A DNA stretch of 5,563 bases from Flavipsychrobacter stenotrophus (GTDB taxonomy: Bacteria; Bacteroidota; Bacteroidia; Chitinophagales; Chitinophagaceae). The notes under the pieces are model-generated. The model was given only the letters and a program-made list of their open reading frames with translations, did not search any database and was not told the origin of the DNA. Position numbers and translations under genes: made by a program. The stretch is from NCBI GenBank assembly GCA_947379685.1, contig CANCOG010000361.1, forward strand, positions 1 to 5,563, given 5' to 3'. Within the stretch, counting starts at the first letter, position 1, and each line of letters begins with the position of its first letter. Positions 1 through 5,563 of this stretch are shown here, one piece after another.

Positions 1-950
1 CCCAAACAATACCTAATGCAGGCTTCGAAGCCTGGCGTACTTCTTCTGCGGGGTCGGGCTCTACCAGCCTTGCAGTAAAGGCACCCATTAATTGGTTTGG
101 TGCCGATTCGCTCATTATAGCAGATGGACAAACACTTGGCTCTATAGCAGGTATTCCACCCAGCGTTTGGCAAACACAATTGTATAAAGATTCCGGCTCA
201 AATGCACATGGTGGTACCTACTCCGCTAAGATGGTCACCAAGCATCAGGATACCCTGGGCACCTTTCCCGGCGTACTCTCTAATGCACAGGCACACATAA
301 CGATCGCATTTACCGGCACATCATTTTCGGTGAGCCCGCTTACCTACTCAGGAGGTACACCTGTAACTGCGGGTGCCAAAACTGTGAGTGCATGGGTGCT
401 GTATACTGCGGGTGCCGCATTAGATAGCGGTATCCTTTCAGCAGGTGCTTATGCACACATCGGTGGTATTGATTCTCTTGTGGGTTCAGGCTCTGTTAAA
501 ATCGCACCTTGTACTTCTTTTACACAGGTTACGGCAACCCTCAATTACCCTGTCATCGCCTTAGGCGCTCTGGTTGATACAGTACGCATTTATCTGGCGA
601 GCAGTGCGGGTGGTGCGGGTGGCATCCATAATGCAGTGGGCAGTACCCTTTGGGCCGATGATGTTACCATGACCATGCTGCCAGTGGGCATTAAGGAATT
701 GGATAACGTAGCGGACTTTGCAAATGTTTACCCTAACCCTGCAAATGATGTTGTGAATATTGAAGTTGCCGGCAACGATGCGGTAACATTCAACCTCGTA
801 GCGGTAAATGGCCAAACAGTTGCAAGTAAAACCTGCACAGGTAAAACCGAAATGGACATTTCCGGCTTATCTGCAGGATTGTATTTTTATACGATCACCA
901 ATACAACTGGCGCAACTACACAACGTGGAAAGCTCAGCATTGTAAAATAA
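1..950 (+). CDS. T9SS-secreted protein, C-terminal 315 residues (5' end outside window)
   Basis: The frame is open from position 3 to the TAA at 948-950, so the gene enters from the left. An internal TTG at 180 would give 256 residues but is unlikely to be the start, because the 59 codons before it read as good protein. The visible part opens with QTIPNAGFEAW, which resembles the PNxGFExW opening of Bacteroidota extracellular jelly-roll/PCMD-like domains found just after a signal peptide; probably only a leader of about 20 residues is missing. GSTLWADDVTM, before the tail, fits the end of such a beta-sandwich (family assignment by resemblance). The last 75 or so residues, from VYPNPANDVVNIEV through LSAGLYFYTI to KLSIVK, are a classic type A T9SS sorting domain. 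In this family the tail directs export through the outer membrane by the Por machinery and is then removed. The protein is therefore probably secreted or surface-attached; its ligand is unknown. The composition is rich in Gly, Ala, Thr and Ser, as is usual for such proteins. Confidence 0.85.
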   Translation, partial: QTIPNAGFEAWRTSSAGSGSTSLAVKAPINWFGADSLIIADGQTLGSIAGIPPSVWQTQLYKDSGSNAHGGTYSAKMVTKHQDTLGTFPGVLSNAQAHITIAFTGTSFSVSPLTYSGGTPVTAGAKTVSAWVLYTAGAALDSGILSAGAYAHIGGIDSLVGSGSVKIAPCTSFTQVTATLNYPVIALGALVDTVRIYLASSAGGAGGIHNAVGSTLWADDVTMTMLPVGIKELDNVADFANVYPNPANDVVNIEVAGNDAVTFNLVAVNGQTVASKTCTGKTEMDISGLSAGLYFYTITNTTGATTQRGKLSIVK

Positions 951-975
951 TCAGCAACATTTTGAATAAAAATTT

Positions 976-1009
976 AAGGGTAGGCCGAGCGAATCAGCCT
1001 ACCCTTTTT
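976..1009. terminator. Rho-independent terminator between convergent genes
   Basis: A perfect 10-bp stem (AAGGGTAGGC at 976-985 with GCCTACCCTT at 997-1006) encloses an 11-nt loop and runs into a T tract at 1005-1009. It lies 26 nt after the stop of the plus-strand T9SS gene. The left flank (968-975) is A/T-rich, so on the minus strand the stem is followed by AAATTTTTATT, a weaker U-rich run. The hairpin may therefore also end the minus-strand LOG gene, which stops at 1031. Confidence 0.85.
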
Positions 1010-1030
1010 GTATGTCTTTTCCGGGAAATT

Positions 1031-1612
1031 TTACGTTGTTTGTCCGCTCATCCATTTATGTACCGGTATAGGTTTCCAGGCCTCCATCTGGGCAATGATC
1101 CCATCGACTGAGTCATCGCAAAGCAGCATCTGGCGCACATCCTGACCCAGGAATCCTTCTTTCACCATGGTGTCGCACAAAGCAATAAGTGCATCGTAAT
1201 AACCATTGATATTGAGTATCCCTATTGGCTTACCATGTAAACCCAGTTGTGCCCAGGTAAGCATCTCAAATAATTCCTCCATCGTTCCCCAGCCGCCTGG
1301 CAAGGCAATAATACCATCGCTGAGCTCATGCATTTTCAGCTTACGTTCATGCATGGTATCCACCGTAATCAGTTCCGTAAGGCCGTCGTGACCCACTTCC
1401 TTTGTTTGCAGAAAACCGGGTATAACACCTGTTACATGACCGCCAGCCTTCATAGCCGCATCGGCAACTGCGCCCATAAGTCCAATTCTGGCTCCACCAT
1501 AAATAACCCTGATATCCAGCGCTGCAAGTGTAGCTCCCAATAAGCTGGCAGTCTGCCGGTAAATTACCCGGTTACCTTCACCTGAACCACAGAACACAAC
1601 TATACTATTCAT
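1031..1612 (-). CDS. LOG family protein (TIGR00730-type Rossmann-fold phosphoribohydrolase)
   Basis: This 193-residue protein has the full LOG (lysine decarboxylase-like) signature. It shows FCGSG at 7-11 in the first nucleotide-binding loop, YGGARIGLMG at 38-47, MHERK at 87-91 and PGGWGTMEE at 105-113. By family knowledge, Arg90 of MHERK and Glu113 of PGGxGTxxE form the active site. Members cleave nucleoside 5'-monophosphates, such as cytokinin riboside monophosphates, into the free base and ribose 5-phosphate; in bacteria the true substrate is often unknown, possibly AMP or related nucleotides. The old label 'lysine decarboxylase' is misleading for this family. The length matches type I LOG proteins of about 190 residues, and the protein should be cytosolic. 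I chose the ATG at 1612; a TTG nine bases upstream (1621) would add only three residues. There is no Shine-Dalgarno sequence. A TAAATTTG promoter element lies 20 nt upstream. It follows the DUF3050 gene by 65 nt on the same strand and may also be reached by readthrough. Confidence 0.93.
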   Translation of the reverse strand: MNSIVVFCGSGEGNRVIYRQTASLLGATLAALDIRVIYGGARIGLMGAVADAAMKAGGHVTGVIPGFLQTKEVGHDGLTELITVDTMHERKLKMHELSDGIIALPGGWGTMEELFEMLTWAQLGLHGKPIGILNINGYYDALIALCDTMVKEGFLGQDVRQMLLCDDSVDGIIAQMEAWKPIPVHKWMSGQTT

Positions 1613-1632
1613 AAAATACAAGGATTACTGAC

Positions 1633-1640
1633 CAAATTTA
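1633..1640 (-). promoter_or_regulatory. Bacteroidota -7 element (TAAATTTG) before the LOG gene
   Basis: On the minus strand this reads TAAATTTG, an exact match to the Bacteroidota TAnnTTTG -7 consensus, 20 nt before the ATG at 1612. I see no TTG at the expected -33 spacing, so the promoter is supported by one box only. It sits in the 65-nt gap after the DUF3050 stop codon. Confidence 0.5.
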
Positions 1641-1677
1641 GTGAAGGTACAGTTAGGGTGGTATTAATTATTCTTTA

Positions 1678-2499
1678 TCAATTAACCTGCCAGTGTGCAG
1701 TCGCCGGAGCGCTTTGCTTACCGGCATTACTTGCATTAATGCATTCCAGAATACCATCCCATAGTGCAAGGCGATGATTAAATGCATCAAACACAGCATT
1801 GGTAGCTTCCTCCCATTTATAAATGCTATCGCCGCAAAGCTCAGAGGTCATTTCGTACCCGAGGAATGAATGATGAAAACCATCTACTTCTATGTGCCGT
1901 TCCAGGTAATATTTAAGGATGCTTATTTTATCAGGCGACTGTCTGTGCAATTCATTCACAAAATTGATGAACATACCAGGTATCAGGTCCTCCCGACCAA
2001 ATGTAAACACTGCTGCCTGAATATGCAGCTTGCCGGCATGTATAACAGAAAACGTATGGTTTACAAATTCAGCCGAGGCCGGTGGTACACCATGCTGCCG
2101 CATGCATTGGTGCAGCGACATGCCATTCTTAATATTGTCCATCAGCTCATAGATCACCTGGGTCTTGCAGCCCGCCTGCACCATAGCCCGCAGGTACAAT
2201 TCAAAATGACTGGTATGATTTCCGTTTTCATCTACATCCGATTCCTCGCCCAACACTATTTCATTCACCAGGTACCTGGTTTGTGCAGTACCTACCGGCA
2301 CCCAGGGAACCTGTATGCAGGTAAGGTTTCGCTGGAGCGTTTTGAGTAAGGACATAAAATCCCACACTGCAAAAACGTGGTGCTCCATAAATATATTAAT
2401 GTCCCTGAGCTCCTTAATATGCTCATAGACCGGATGGTTGATCAGTCGCTGCCTGAGCGGCTCAATGTCTGACCTCAGTTTCTTAATATGTTCATTCAC
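1678..2499 (-). CDS. DUF3050 domain-containing protein
   Basis: This 273-residue soluble protein has no signal peptide or membrane segment. It matches my recollection of the DUF3050 family along nearly its whole length: PLRQRLINHPVY at 14-25, FMEHHVFAVWDFMSLLK at 37-53, PWVP at 65-68, NEIVLGEESD at 79-88, SHFELY at 97-102, FTFGREDLIPGMF at 165-177, YYLERHIEVDG at 197-207 and LWDGI at 246-250. The function is unknown. The family is helical and, as I recall, related to the heme-oxygenase-like/TENA fold. Conserved acidic and His positions (E39, H40, H41, E100, E170, E200, H202, E204, H209) could supply metal ligands as in heme-oxygenase-like diiron enzymes, but this is inference. The start is GTG at 2499; no ATG lies upstream before the in-frame TGA (2515-2517), and the next Met is residue 38, inside the conserved region. 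A TAATTTTG element lies 16 nt upstream. The C-terminal 20 residues are low in conservation. It precedes the LOG gene by 65 nt on the same strand. Confidence 0.9.
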   Translation of the reverse strand: MNEHIKKLRSDIEPLRQRLINHPVYEHIKELRDINIFMEHHVFAVWDFMSLLKTLQRNLTCIQVPWVPVGTAQTRYLVNEIVLGEESDVDENGNHTSHFELYLRAMVQAGCKTQVIYELMDNIKNGMSLHQCMRQHGVPPASAEFVNHTFSVIHAGKLHIQAAVFTFGREDLIPGMFINFVNELHRQSPDKISILKYYLERHIEVDGFHHSFLGYEMTSELCGDSIYKWEEATNAVFDAFNHRLALWDGILECINASNAGKQSAPATAHWQVN

Positions 2500-2515
2500 G
2501 TGCGGGAAATTGATT

Positions 2516-2523
2516 CAAAATTA
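2516..2523 (-). promoter_or_regulatory. Bacteroidota -7 element (TAATTTTG) before the DUF3050 gene
   Basis: Read on the minus strand, this is an exact TAnnTTTG match ending 16 nt before the GTG start at 2499. A start of transcription a few bases downstream would leave a leader of only about 10 nt. No clear -33 TTG is seen at the right distance, so the call rests on one box and on its position right after an upstream terminator. Confidence 0.5.
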
Positions 2524-2578
2524 GGTAAAGATTGGGCTCATTCCGTTATTTAGGTTTATTACCAGCATAAAAAACAAT

Positions 2579-2607
2579 AAAAAAACCCGCTACAAACAGG
2601 TAGCGGG
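2579..2607 (-). terminator. Rho-independent terminator after the SGNH lipoprotein gene
   Basis: A perfect 8-bp GC-rich stem (CCCGCTAC at 2586-2593 with GTAGCGGG at 2600-2607) has a 6-nt loop. On the minus strand it is followed by a run of seven U (2579-2585). It begins 27 nt after the stop codon at 2635 and closes the FadL/SGNH unit. Confidence 0.9.
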
Positions 2608-2634
2608 CTATATTTTTATTGATGTTGATGAATA

Positions 2635-4011
2635 CTATGGGAATAAAATACCATTGTATTTGTTCACGTCAATTTTCGTAACAGTTGAATGATACTTAGT
2701 GTTGATAGCATCAATGATCTGGTTAGCAACAATCGCATAACCACGTGGTGTCAAATGTACACCATCGAGCGACCATGCCTGACCAGTGATGTACTGAGTG
2801 TTGTAAGTAATACCATTGTACACCTGACCTGCTGGCAACGTCTTCATGAAGGCATACATATCCACCAGAGTAAGGTTGTTACGCACGGCTTCGTTAGCGA
2901 TGATCTCGTTATAACGGGCAGTAGCATTGTCTATGAACTGGATCTCGTCAGTTGTAAGCACATATTGCTTCCTGATTGGCAGGTAGCTTCCCCATCCCCT
3001 GCACTTGATCGAGTCCATTGGGGTGGTCAGCAAAATCAATTCACCAGGAACTGCCTGCCTTAAGATACCAGCGTTGTCTTCAATAATAAAGTAGTTGTAA
3101 CCCAACTGGAACACGTAATTCCTTGATGCATAAAACGCTGTAAGCGAATCAGCAAGTGACTGCCTGGAAATGAACAGGCCGTTTGCAGGAATAGTGGTAA
3201 AGAAAGGAATAGACTTAATATCCGGAATATTGATCAATGCACCCCTTGCACCTGTGCTGATAGACAGCTGAACCGCTGTATCATAGTTATTTTCAAAAAC
3301 AGGGCGTGGTGTGATGTCGTTGGTAGAGTAATAATTAAGCACAGCTGGCAATGCATTCATGGTACCATTACCTTGTCCGCCTGCAGTTGCATAGCCTAAA
3401 ACGTCGTTAGCACCTAACCACATAGTGAAGAAAGTCGGGTGCAGGTTATCTACACGGAACTTCAACTCATCAAGCGGGGTACCTCCGGCTGGGTTGTGAT
3501 AAAAACGTGCAGCATATGGGTTGCTGAAACCATAACCCATAACTGGATAATCTGCAACGCGGATACCAGGAACTGCTATATTATTCAACTGACCATTAGG
3601 GCCAACCGGGAAATTATTTGCCTTAGCATCTTCAACGTCCTGAGAAAAGTAAGGCAGGTCTACCGCACCAATAGAAGAATCAAGCGGATTACAAAAACTA
3701 TAAGTTTCACCAATTACCTTGCGTGGACCAGGATAACCCATATCGCTGTGGAGCAATGGTTGATAGAATTTATCTCTTGCACCGTGAACCTGTATGAGCG
3801 AAAACTGTTCGTAAAGCCTTTGTGGATAAGAGTTTATTTGTCCTGTTGCATAAAGGCTGTTATCAGCATAACCGGCAGTAAGCGAATTACCTATTGCCAT
3901 GTAGTTAGTAAAAACAGCTTCGCCTGCGGTAGGAGGTGTTGTAATATTTACACTGGGTTTACATGCTGAAAAGAGACATGCCAGAGCGCCAATGGTATAT
4001 ATTTTTTTCAT
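2635..4011 (-). CDS. SGNH/GDSL hydrolase family lipoprotein
   Basis: This 458-residue envelope lipoprotein is a probable esterase or lipase. The N-terminus (MKKIYTIGALACLFSAC) is a lipoprotein signal with the acylated Cys at 17. SGNH blocks appear in order: GNSLTAGY at 41-48 with nucleophile Ser43; NNIAVPGI at 143-150 with oxyanion Gly149; WLGANDVLG at 198-206 with Asn202; and SLDGVHLTPRGY at 414-425 with Asp416 and His419, the DxxH pair that completes the triad. All key residues are present, so it should be active. It is about twice the size of a minimal SGNH enzyme. The extra length lies between blocks I and II (about 100 residues) and between block III and DxxH (about 210 residues), which could form a lid or substrate-binding cap. 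The substrate is unknown; acyl esters fit both the fold and the neighbour. It starts at ATG 4011, 22 nt after the FadL-like gene, behind an A-rich leader without Shine-Dalgarno sequence, and is very likely co-transcribed with that gene. Confidence 0.9.
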   Translation of the reverse strand: MKKIYTIGALACLFSACKPSVNITTPPTAGEAVFTNYMAIGNSLTAGYADNSLYATGQINSYPQRLYEQFSLIQVHGARDKFYQPLLHSDMGYPGPRKVIGETYSFCNPLDSSIGAVDLPYFSQDVEDAKANNFPVGPNGQLNNIAVPGIRVADYPVMGYGFSNPYAARFYHNPAGGTPLDELKFRVDNLHPTFFTMWLGANDVLGYATAGGQGNGTMNALPAVLNYYSTNDITPRPVFENNYDTAVQLSISTGARGALINIPDIKSIPFFTTIPANGLFISRQSLADSLTAFYASRNYVFQLGYNYFIIEDNAGILRQAVPGELILLTTPMDSIKCRGWGSYLPIRKQYVLTTDEIQFIDNATARYNEIIANEAVRNNLTLVDMYAFMKTLPAGQVYNGITYNTQYITGQAWSLDGVHLTPRGYAIVANQIIDAINTKYHSTVTKIDVNKYNGILFP

Positions 4012-4033
4012 TTCTATCTTTTTATCTTAGTAA

Positions 4034-5260
4034 TTAAAAATTGTAGTAAACACCAATGCCCGGAGTTATTGCCTGTGTCCAGTAAGTACCATTGAAATTG
4101 CCGTAGTTGTATTTGGCGTCACGCTTCAGAGAAGTAACAAATTCACATGCTGCAAGAATTGTGATCCTTTTGATTGGCTTGATAGAAGCACCGCAGGTCA
4201 AAATAACCCTGTCTGCATCCGGAAGATCCGGAGAAACAAAACCATTGGTAACCGGAGTTGGATCGTAAGCCGCTCCACCCATTACAGATACTACCTTGCT
4301 TATTTTATAGTTACCACCTAAACGGGTAGTCAGTGTGTTCCGGTAGTGGCGTGGTGCATGCATGTCCTTCAGGGAATTGGTATGATCTGTGAAATTAATA
4401 CGCAGTGAATCATAAGAATTCCAGCCTGTATAATTCAGGTCAAGTTGCAATGTCAGCCTTTCGTTGGTGAGTGGCTTGAGGCCAATACCGGCAGAAAGTA
4501 CGCTTGGTAAAGGGAGCGCTGTTTCGAAAGTTGTATTCGGGAAAGTGTTCCTTAAAATATTAGGCACATTGAAATGAGCAGAACCACCGCTCAGGTCCAT
4601 ATTCACCTGCGAACGGTAAGTAAGCCCGAATTGCAGGTGCTCAGTGGCCTTCATTTGCAAACCTACATTGAAGCCAGCGCCTGATGCGTTACCATGCAAT
4701 GCAATAGTAGCGTCCTGGCGATCGAGATTCTGAACCGGCAATGCAGCCTTGAAATCGAAATTACCATTAGCATATACGAAACCAGCACCAACCGACAGGA
4801 ATTCTGTAAGACGGTAGCTGATAGTAGGCTGAACAAATACACACTTCAGGTCTATTGACTGAACAATATACCTTCCGGCCCAGTTGTCATCCCACTTAAG
4901 ACCCGTGCCAAATGGCGTGTAAATACCAAGACCCAAGCCCAGCCTGCTGTTTTCCCTTACTGTGCCGCCTACATAGAAGTTAAACGGAGTAAAAGATTGC
5001 TGTACAGAGCGGGAAGAACCCTGGAAATTACCATAAGCAGTTGTTGGATTAATGCTCATGACACTGCCATAAACCTGTATATTCTTAAGGCGGGCAAGAC
5101 CACCCGGATTATAAAATATTGTGGATGCATCCCAGGGCCACGCAGTACCCGAGCCACCCATAGCAAGCTGCCTGAGCCCTTGCAAATTTAACTGGAAACC
5201 GGCGCCAAAAGATGAAAAGGATGCTAATGCAAGTGATGCCGCCAATATGTGTTTCTTCAT
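4034..5260 (-). CDS. OmpP1/FadL/TodX-type outer membrane transporter
   Basis: This 408-residue outer-membrane beta-barrel belongs to the family that moves long-chain fatty acids or other hydrophobic molecules across the outer membrane. Residues 1-20 (MKK then LAASLALASFSSFGA) form a Sec signal peptide with likely cleavage after FGA. The mature start GFQLNLQGLRQLAMGGSGTA, followed by DASTIFYNPGGLA at 44-56, is the typical FadL N-terminal hatch region; it has NPG where many members have NPA. The remainder alternates hydrophobic and polar residues as in beta-strands, with many Gly and aromatic residues, for example GLGLGIYTPFGTGLKWDDNWAG around 108-129. It ends in YYNF with a terminal Phe, the usual barrel-assembly signal. 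The length is slightly below that of E. coli FadL (about 446). It is the first gene of a two-gene unit with the SGNH lipoprotein, suggesting uptake of acyl chains released by that enzyme. The start is ATG 5260 with no Shine-Dalgarno sequence. The actual substrate cannot be read from the sequence. Confidence 0.92.
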   Translation of the reverse strand: MKKHILAASLALASFSSFGAGFQLNLQGLRQLAMGGSGTAWPWDASTIFYNPGGLARLKNIQVYGSVMSINPTTAYGNFQGSSRSVQQSFTPFNFYVGGTVRENSRLGLGLGIYTPFGTGLKWDDNWAGRYIVQSIDLKCVFVQPTISYRLTEFLSVGAGFVYANGNFDFKAALPVQNLDRQDATIALHGNASGAGFNVGLQMKATEHLQFGLTYRSQVNMDLSGGSAHFNVPNILRNTFPNTTFETALPLPSVLSAGIGLKPLTNERLTLQLDLNYTGWNSYDSLRINFTDHTNSLKDMHAPRHYRNTLTTRLGGNYKISKVVSVMGGAAYDPTPVTNGFVSPDLPDADRVILTCGASIKPIKRITILAACEFVTSLKRDAKYNYGNFNGTYWTQAITPGIGVYYNF

Positions 5261-5289
5261 AAACCTAATTGTTAAAATAATGTCGTTTT

Positions 5290-5301
5290 CCAGCTAGCTG
5301 G
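5290..5301. repeat. Perfect 12-bp palindrome in the leader of the FadL-like gene
   Basis: CCAGCTAGCTGG is a perfect inverted repeat without spacer, 29 nt before the ATG at 5260. It lies downstream of the promoter candidate, within the predicted 5' leader. Such a site could bind a dimeric regulator or form a small hairpin; a perfect 12-mer can also arise by chance. It has no adjacent T tract on the minus strand, so it does not look like a terminator. Confidence 0.35.
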
Positions 5302-5389
5302 TAATAACTAACAGCGTAAGGTATGGCAAAATAATTACTTAACCAACTACCTTTAAGAAATTGACATAAATCCAGTAATAAAAACTGTG

Positions 5390-5421
5390 CAAATATAAGC
5401 GTTAAGAAACCGCAATACCAA
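5390..5421 (-). promoter_or_regulatory. Bacteroidota promoter (TTG-N21-TATATTTG) for the FadL/SGNH unit
   Basis: On the minus strand a TTG (5419-5421) is followed after 21 nt by TATATTTG (5390-5397). This fits the Bacteroidota -33/-7 arrangement (TTG, 17-23 nt, TAnnTTTG). The -33 part lies inside the comF 3' end and the -7 box starts 4 nt after the comF stop codon. Transcription would begin near 5384, giving a leader of about 120 nt before the ATG at 5260. This is the best supported of the three promoter motifs because both boxes are present. Confidence 0.6.
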
Positions 5422-5563
5422 TGGTTGCCATGCTTATTTTTATACTTTCTTCGCCTAAAAGGGCCAAAGCGCACGATTCGAGGGTGGCACCGGTGGTTAA
5501 AACATCATCACATAACAAAATATGCTTGCCTGTTAATATGTTTTTTCCATTTATCCCAAATGC
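5402..5563 (-). CDS. ComF family protein, C-terminal 53 residues (5' end outside window)
   Basis: Reading from the right edge, an open frame gives 53 residues ending at TAA (5402-5404). It begins AFGINGKNILTGKHILLCDD and continues VLTTGATLESCALALL, then KISMATIGIAVS. The stretch HILLCDDVLTTGATLE at visible residues 14-29 is the type I phosphoribosyltransferase PRPP-binding motif, in the form typical of the C-terminus of ComF/GntX proteins; the very short tail after the motif also fits ComF. Family members are linked to DNA uptake (natural competence) in some bacteria, with an unknown enzymatic reaction. The zinc-finger-like N-terminal half, if present, is outside the window. Another phosphoribosyltransferase is possible but less likely, since most have longer tails. 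The gene ends 141 nt before the FadL-like gene on the same strand, and I see no clear terminator between them. Confidence 0.8.
   Translation of the reverse strand, partial: AFGINGKNILTGKHILLCDDVLTTGATLESCALALLGEESIKISMATIGIAVS

Larger units (their letters stand above)
2500..2634. other. Intergenic region between the SGNH lipoprotein and DUF3050 units
   Basis: This gap of 135 bases separates two minus-strand genes. It holds the terminator of the upstream lipoprotein unit (2579-2607) and the -7 element of the DUF3050 gene (2516-2523). This supports the DUF3050-LOG genes being transcribed separately from the fadL-like unit. No coding frame is convincing here. Confidence 0.7.

Noticed and set aside
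180..182. TTG as start codon of the T9SS protein
   Set aside because: The frame stays open to the left edge and encodes a family-like opening (PNAGFEAW) 59 codons earlier; starting here would also leave no signal peptide.
561..815. Minus-strand frame of 84 codons inside the T9SS protein gene
   Set aside because: It is a shadow of the sorting-domain coding region with no motif or regulatory signal of its own.
1870..2349. Plus-strand frame of 159 codons opposite the DUF3050 gene
   Set aside because: It lies wholly antisense to a well-conserved gene and its translation shows no recognisable motif.
2586..2607. Inverted repeat as a mobile-element end or CRISPR-like repeat
   Set aside because: It occurs once, lies just after a stop codon and is followed by U7, which fits a terminator fully.
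3439..3969. Plus-strand frame of 176 codons opposite the SGNH lipoprotein
   Set aside because: It is antisense to a gene with all catalytic blocks intact, and its product is rich in Ile, Arg, Thr and Cys without domain features.
5290..5301. Palindrome as a terminator for comF
   Set aside because: The stem is short, has no proper loop and is not followed by a U tract on the minus strand.
5265..5474. Minus-strand frame of 69 codons upstream of the FadL-like gene
   Set aside because: It overlaps the ComF 3' end in another frame and then runs through the promoter and leader; its product (rich in Tyr, Phe and Arg) resembles no family I know.

Overview
The window comes from the chromosome of a member of the Bacteroidota, probably a Chitinophagales/Sphingobacteriia-type organism (the order is inferred). 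Four signs point there. The first gene carries a C-terminal type IX secretion (T9SS) sorting domain. Start codons lack Shine-Dalgarno sequences and have A/T-rich leaders instead. Three copies of the phylum's TAnnTTTG -7 promoter element lie just upstream of minus-strand transcription units. The gene families present (DUF3050, FadL/OmpP1 porin next to an SGNH lipoprotein) are common in the phylum. I see no mobile element, CRISPR array, tRNA or rRNA.

Layout, left to right. Positions 1-950 (+) hold the 3' part of a secreted T9SS cargo protein whose start lies outside the window. It converges on the minus-strand genes at a strong hairpin terminator (976-1009). On the minus strand follow a LOG-family phosphoribohydrolase (1031-1612) and a DUF3050 protein (1678-2499), each with its own TAnnTTTG motif. 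A second hairpin terminator (2579-2607) closes the next unit, read right to left: a FadL/OmpP1-type outer-membrane transporter (4034-5260) and, 22 nt downstream, an SGNH/GDSL hydrolase lipoprotein (2635-4011). At the right edge (5402-5563, -) is the C-terminal end of a ComF-family phosphoribosyltransferase, recognised from its DDVLTTGAT motif.

The clearest functional unit is the FadL-like channel plus SGNH esterase lipoprotein. A reasonable inference is that the lipoprotein cleaves ester-linked acyl chains in the cell envelope and the barrel carries the hydrophobic products across the outer membrane. The unit has a good promoter candidate (TTG-N21-TATATTTG, 5390-5421), a leader of about 120 nt containing a perfect 12-bp palindrome, and its own terminator. 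The LOG and DUF3050 genes look like conserved housekeeping or orphan genes with no clear link to the lipid unit. Most of the window is ordinary Bacteroidota gene content. The points worth a second look are the uncharacterised DUF3050 protein with its possible metal ligands, the transporter-esterase pair, and the palindrome in its leader.
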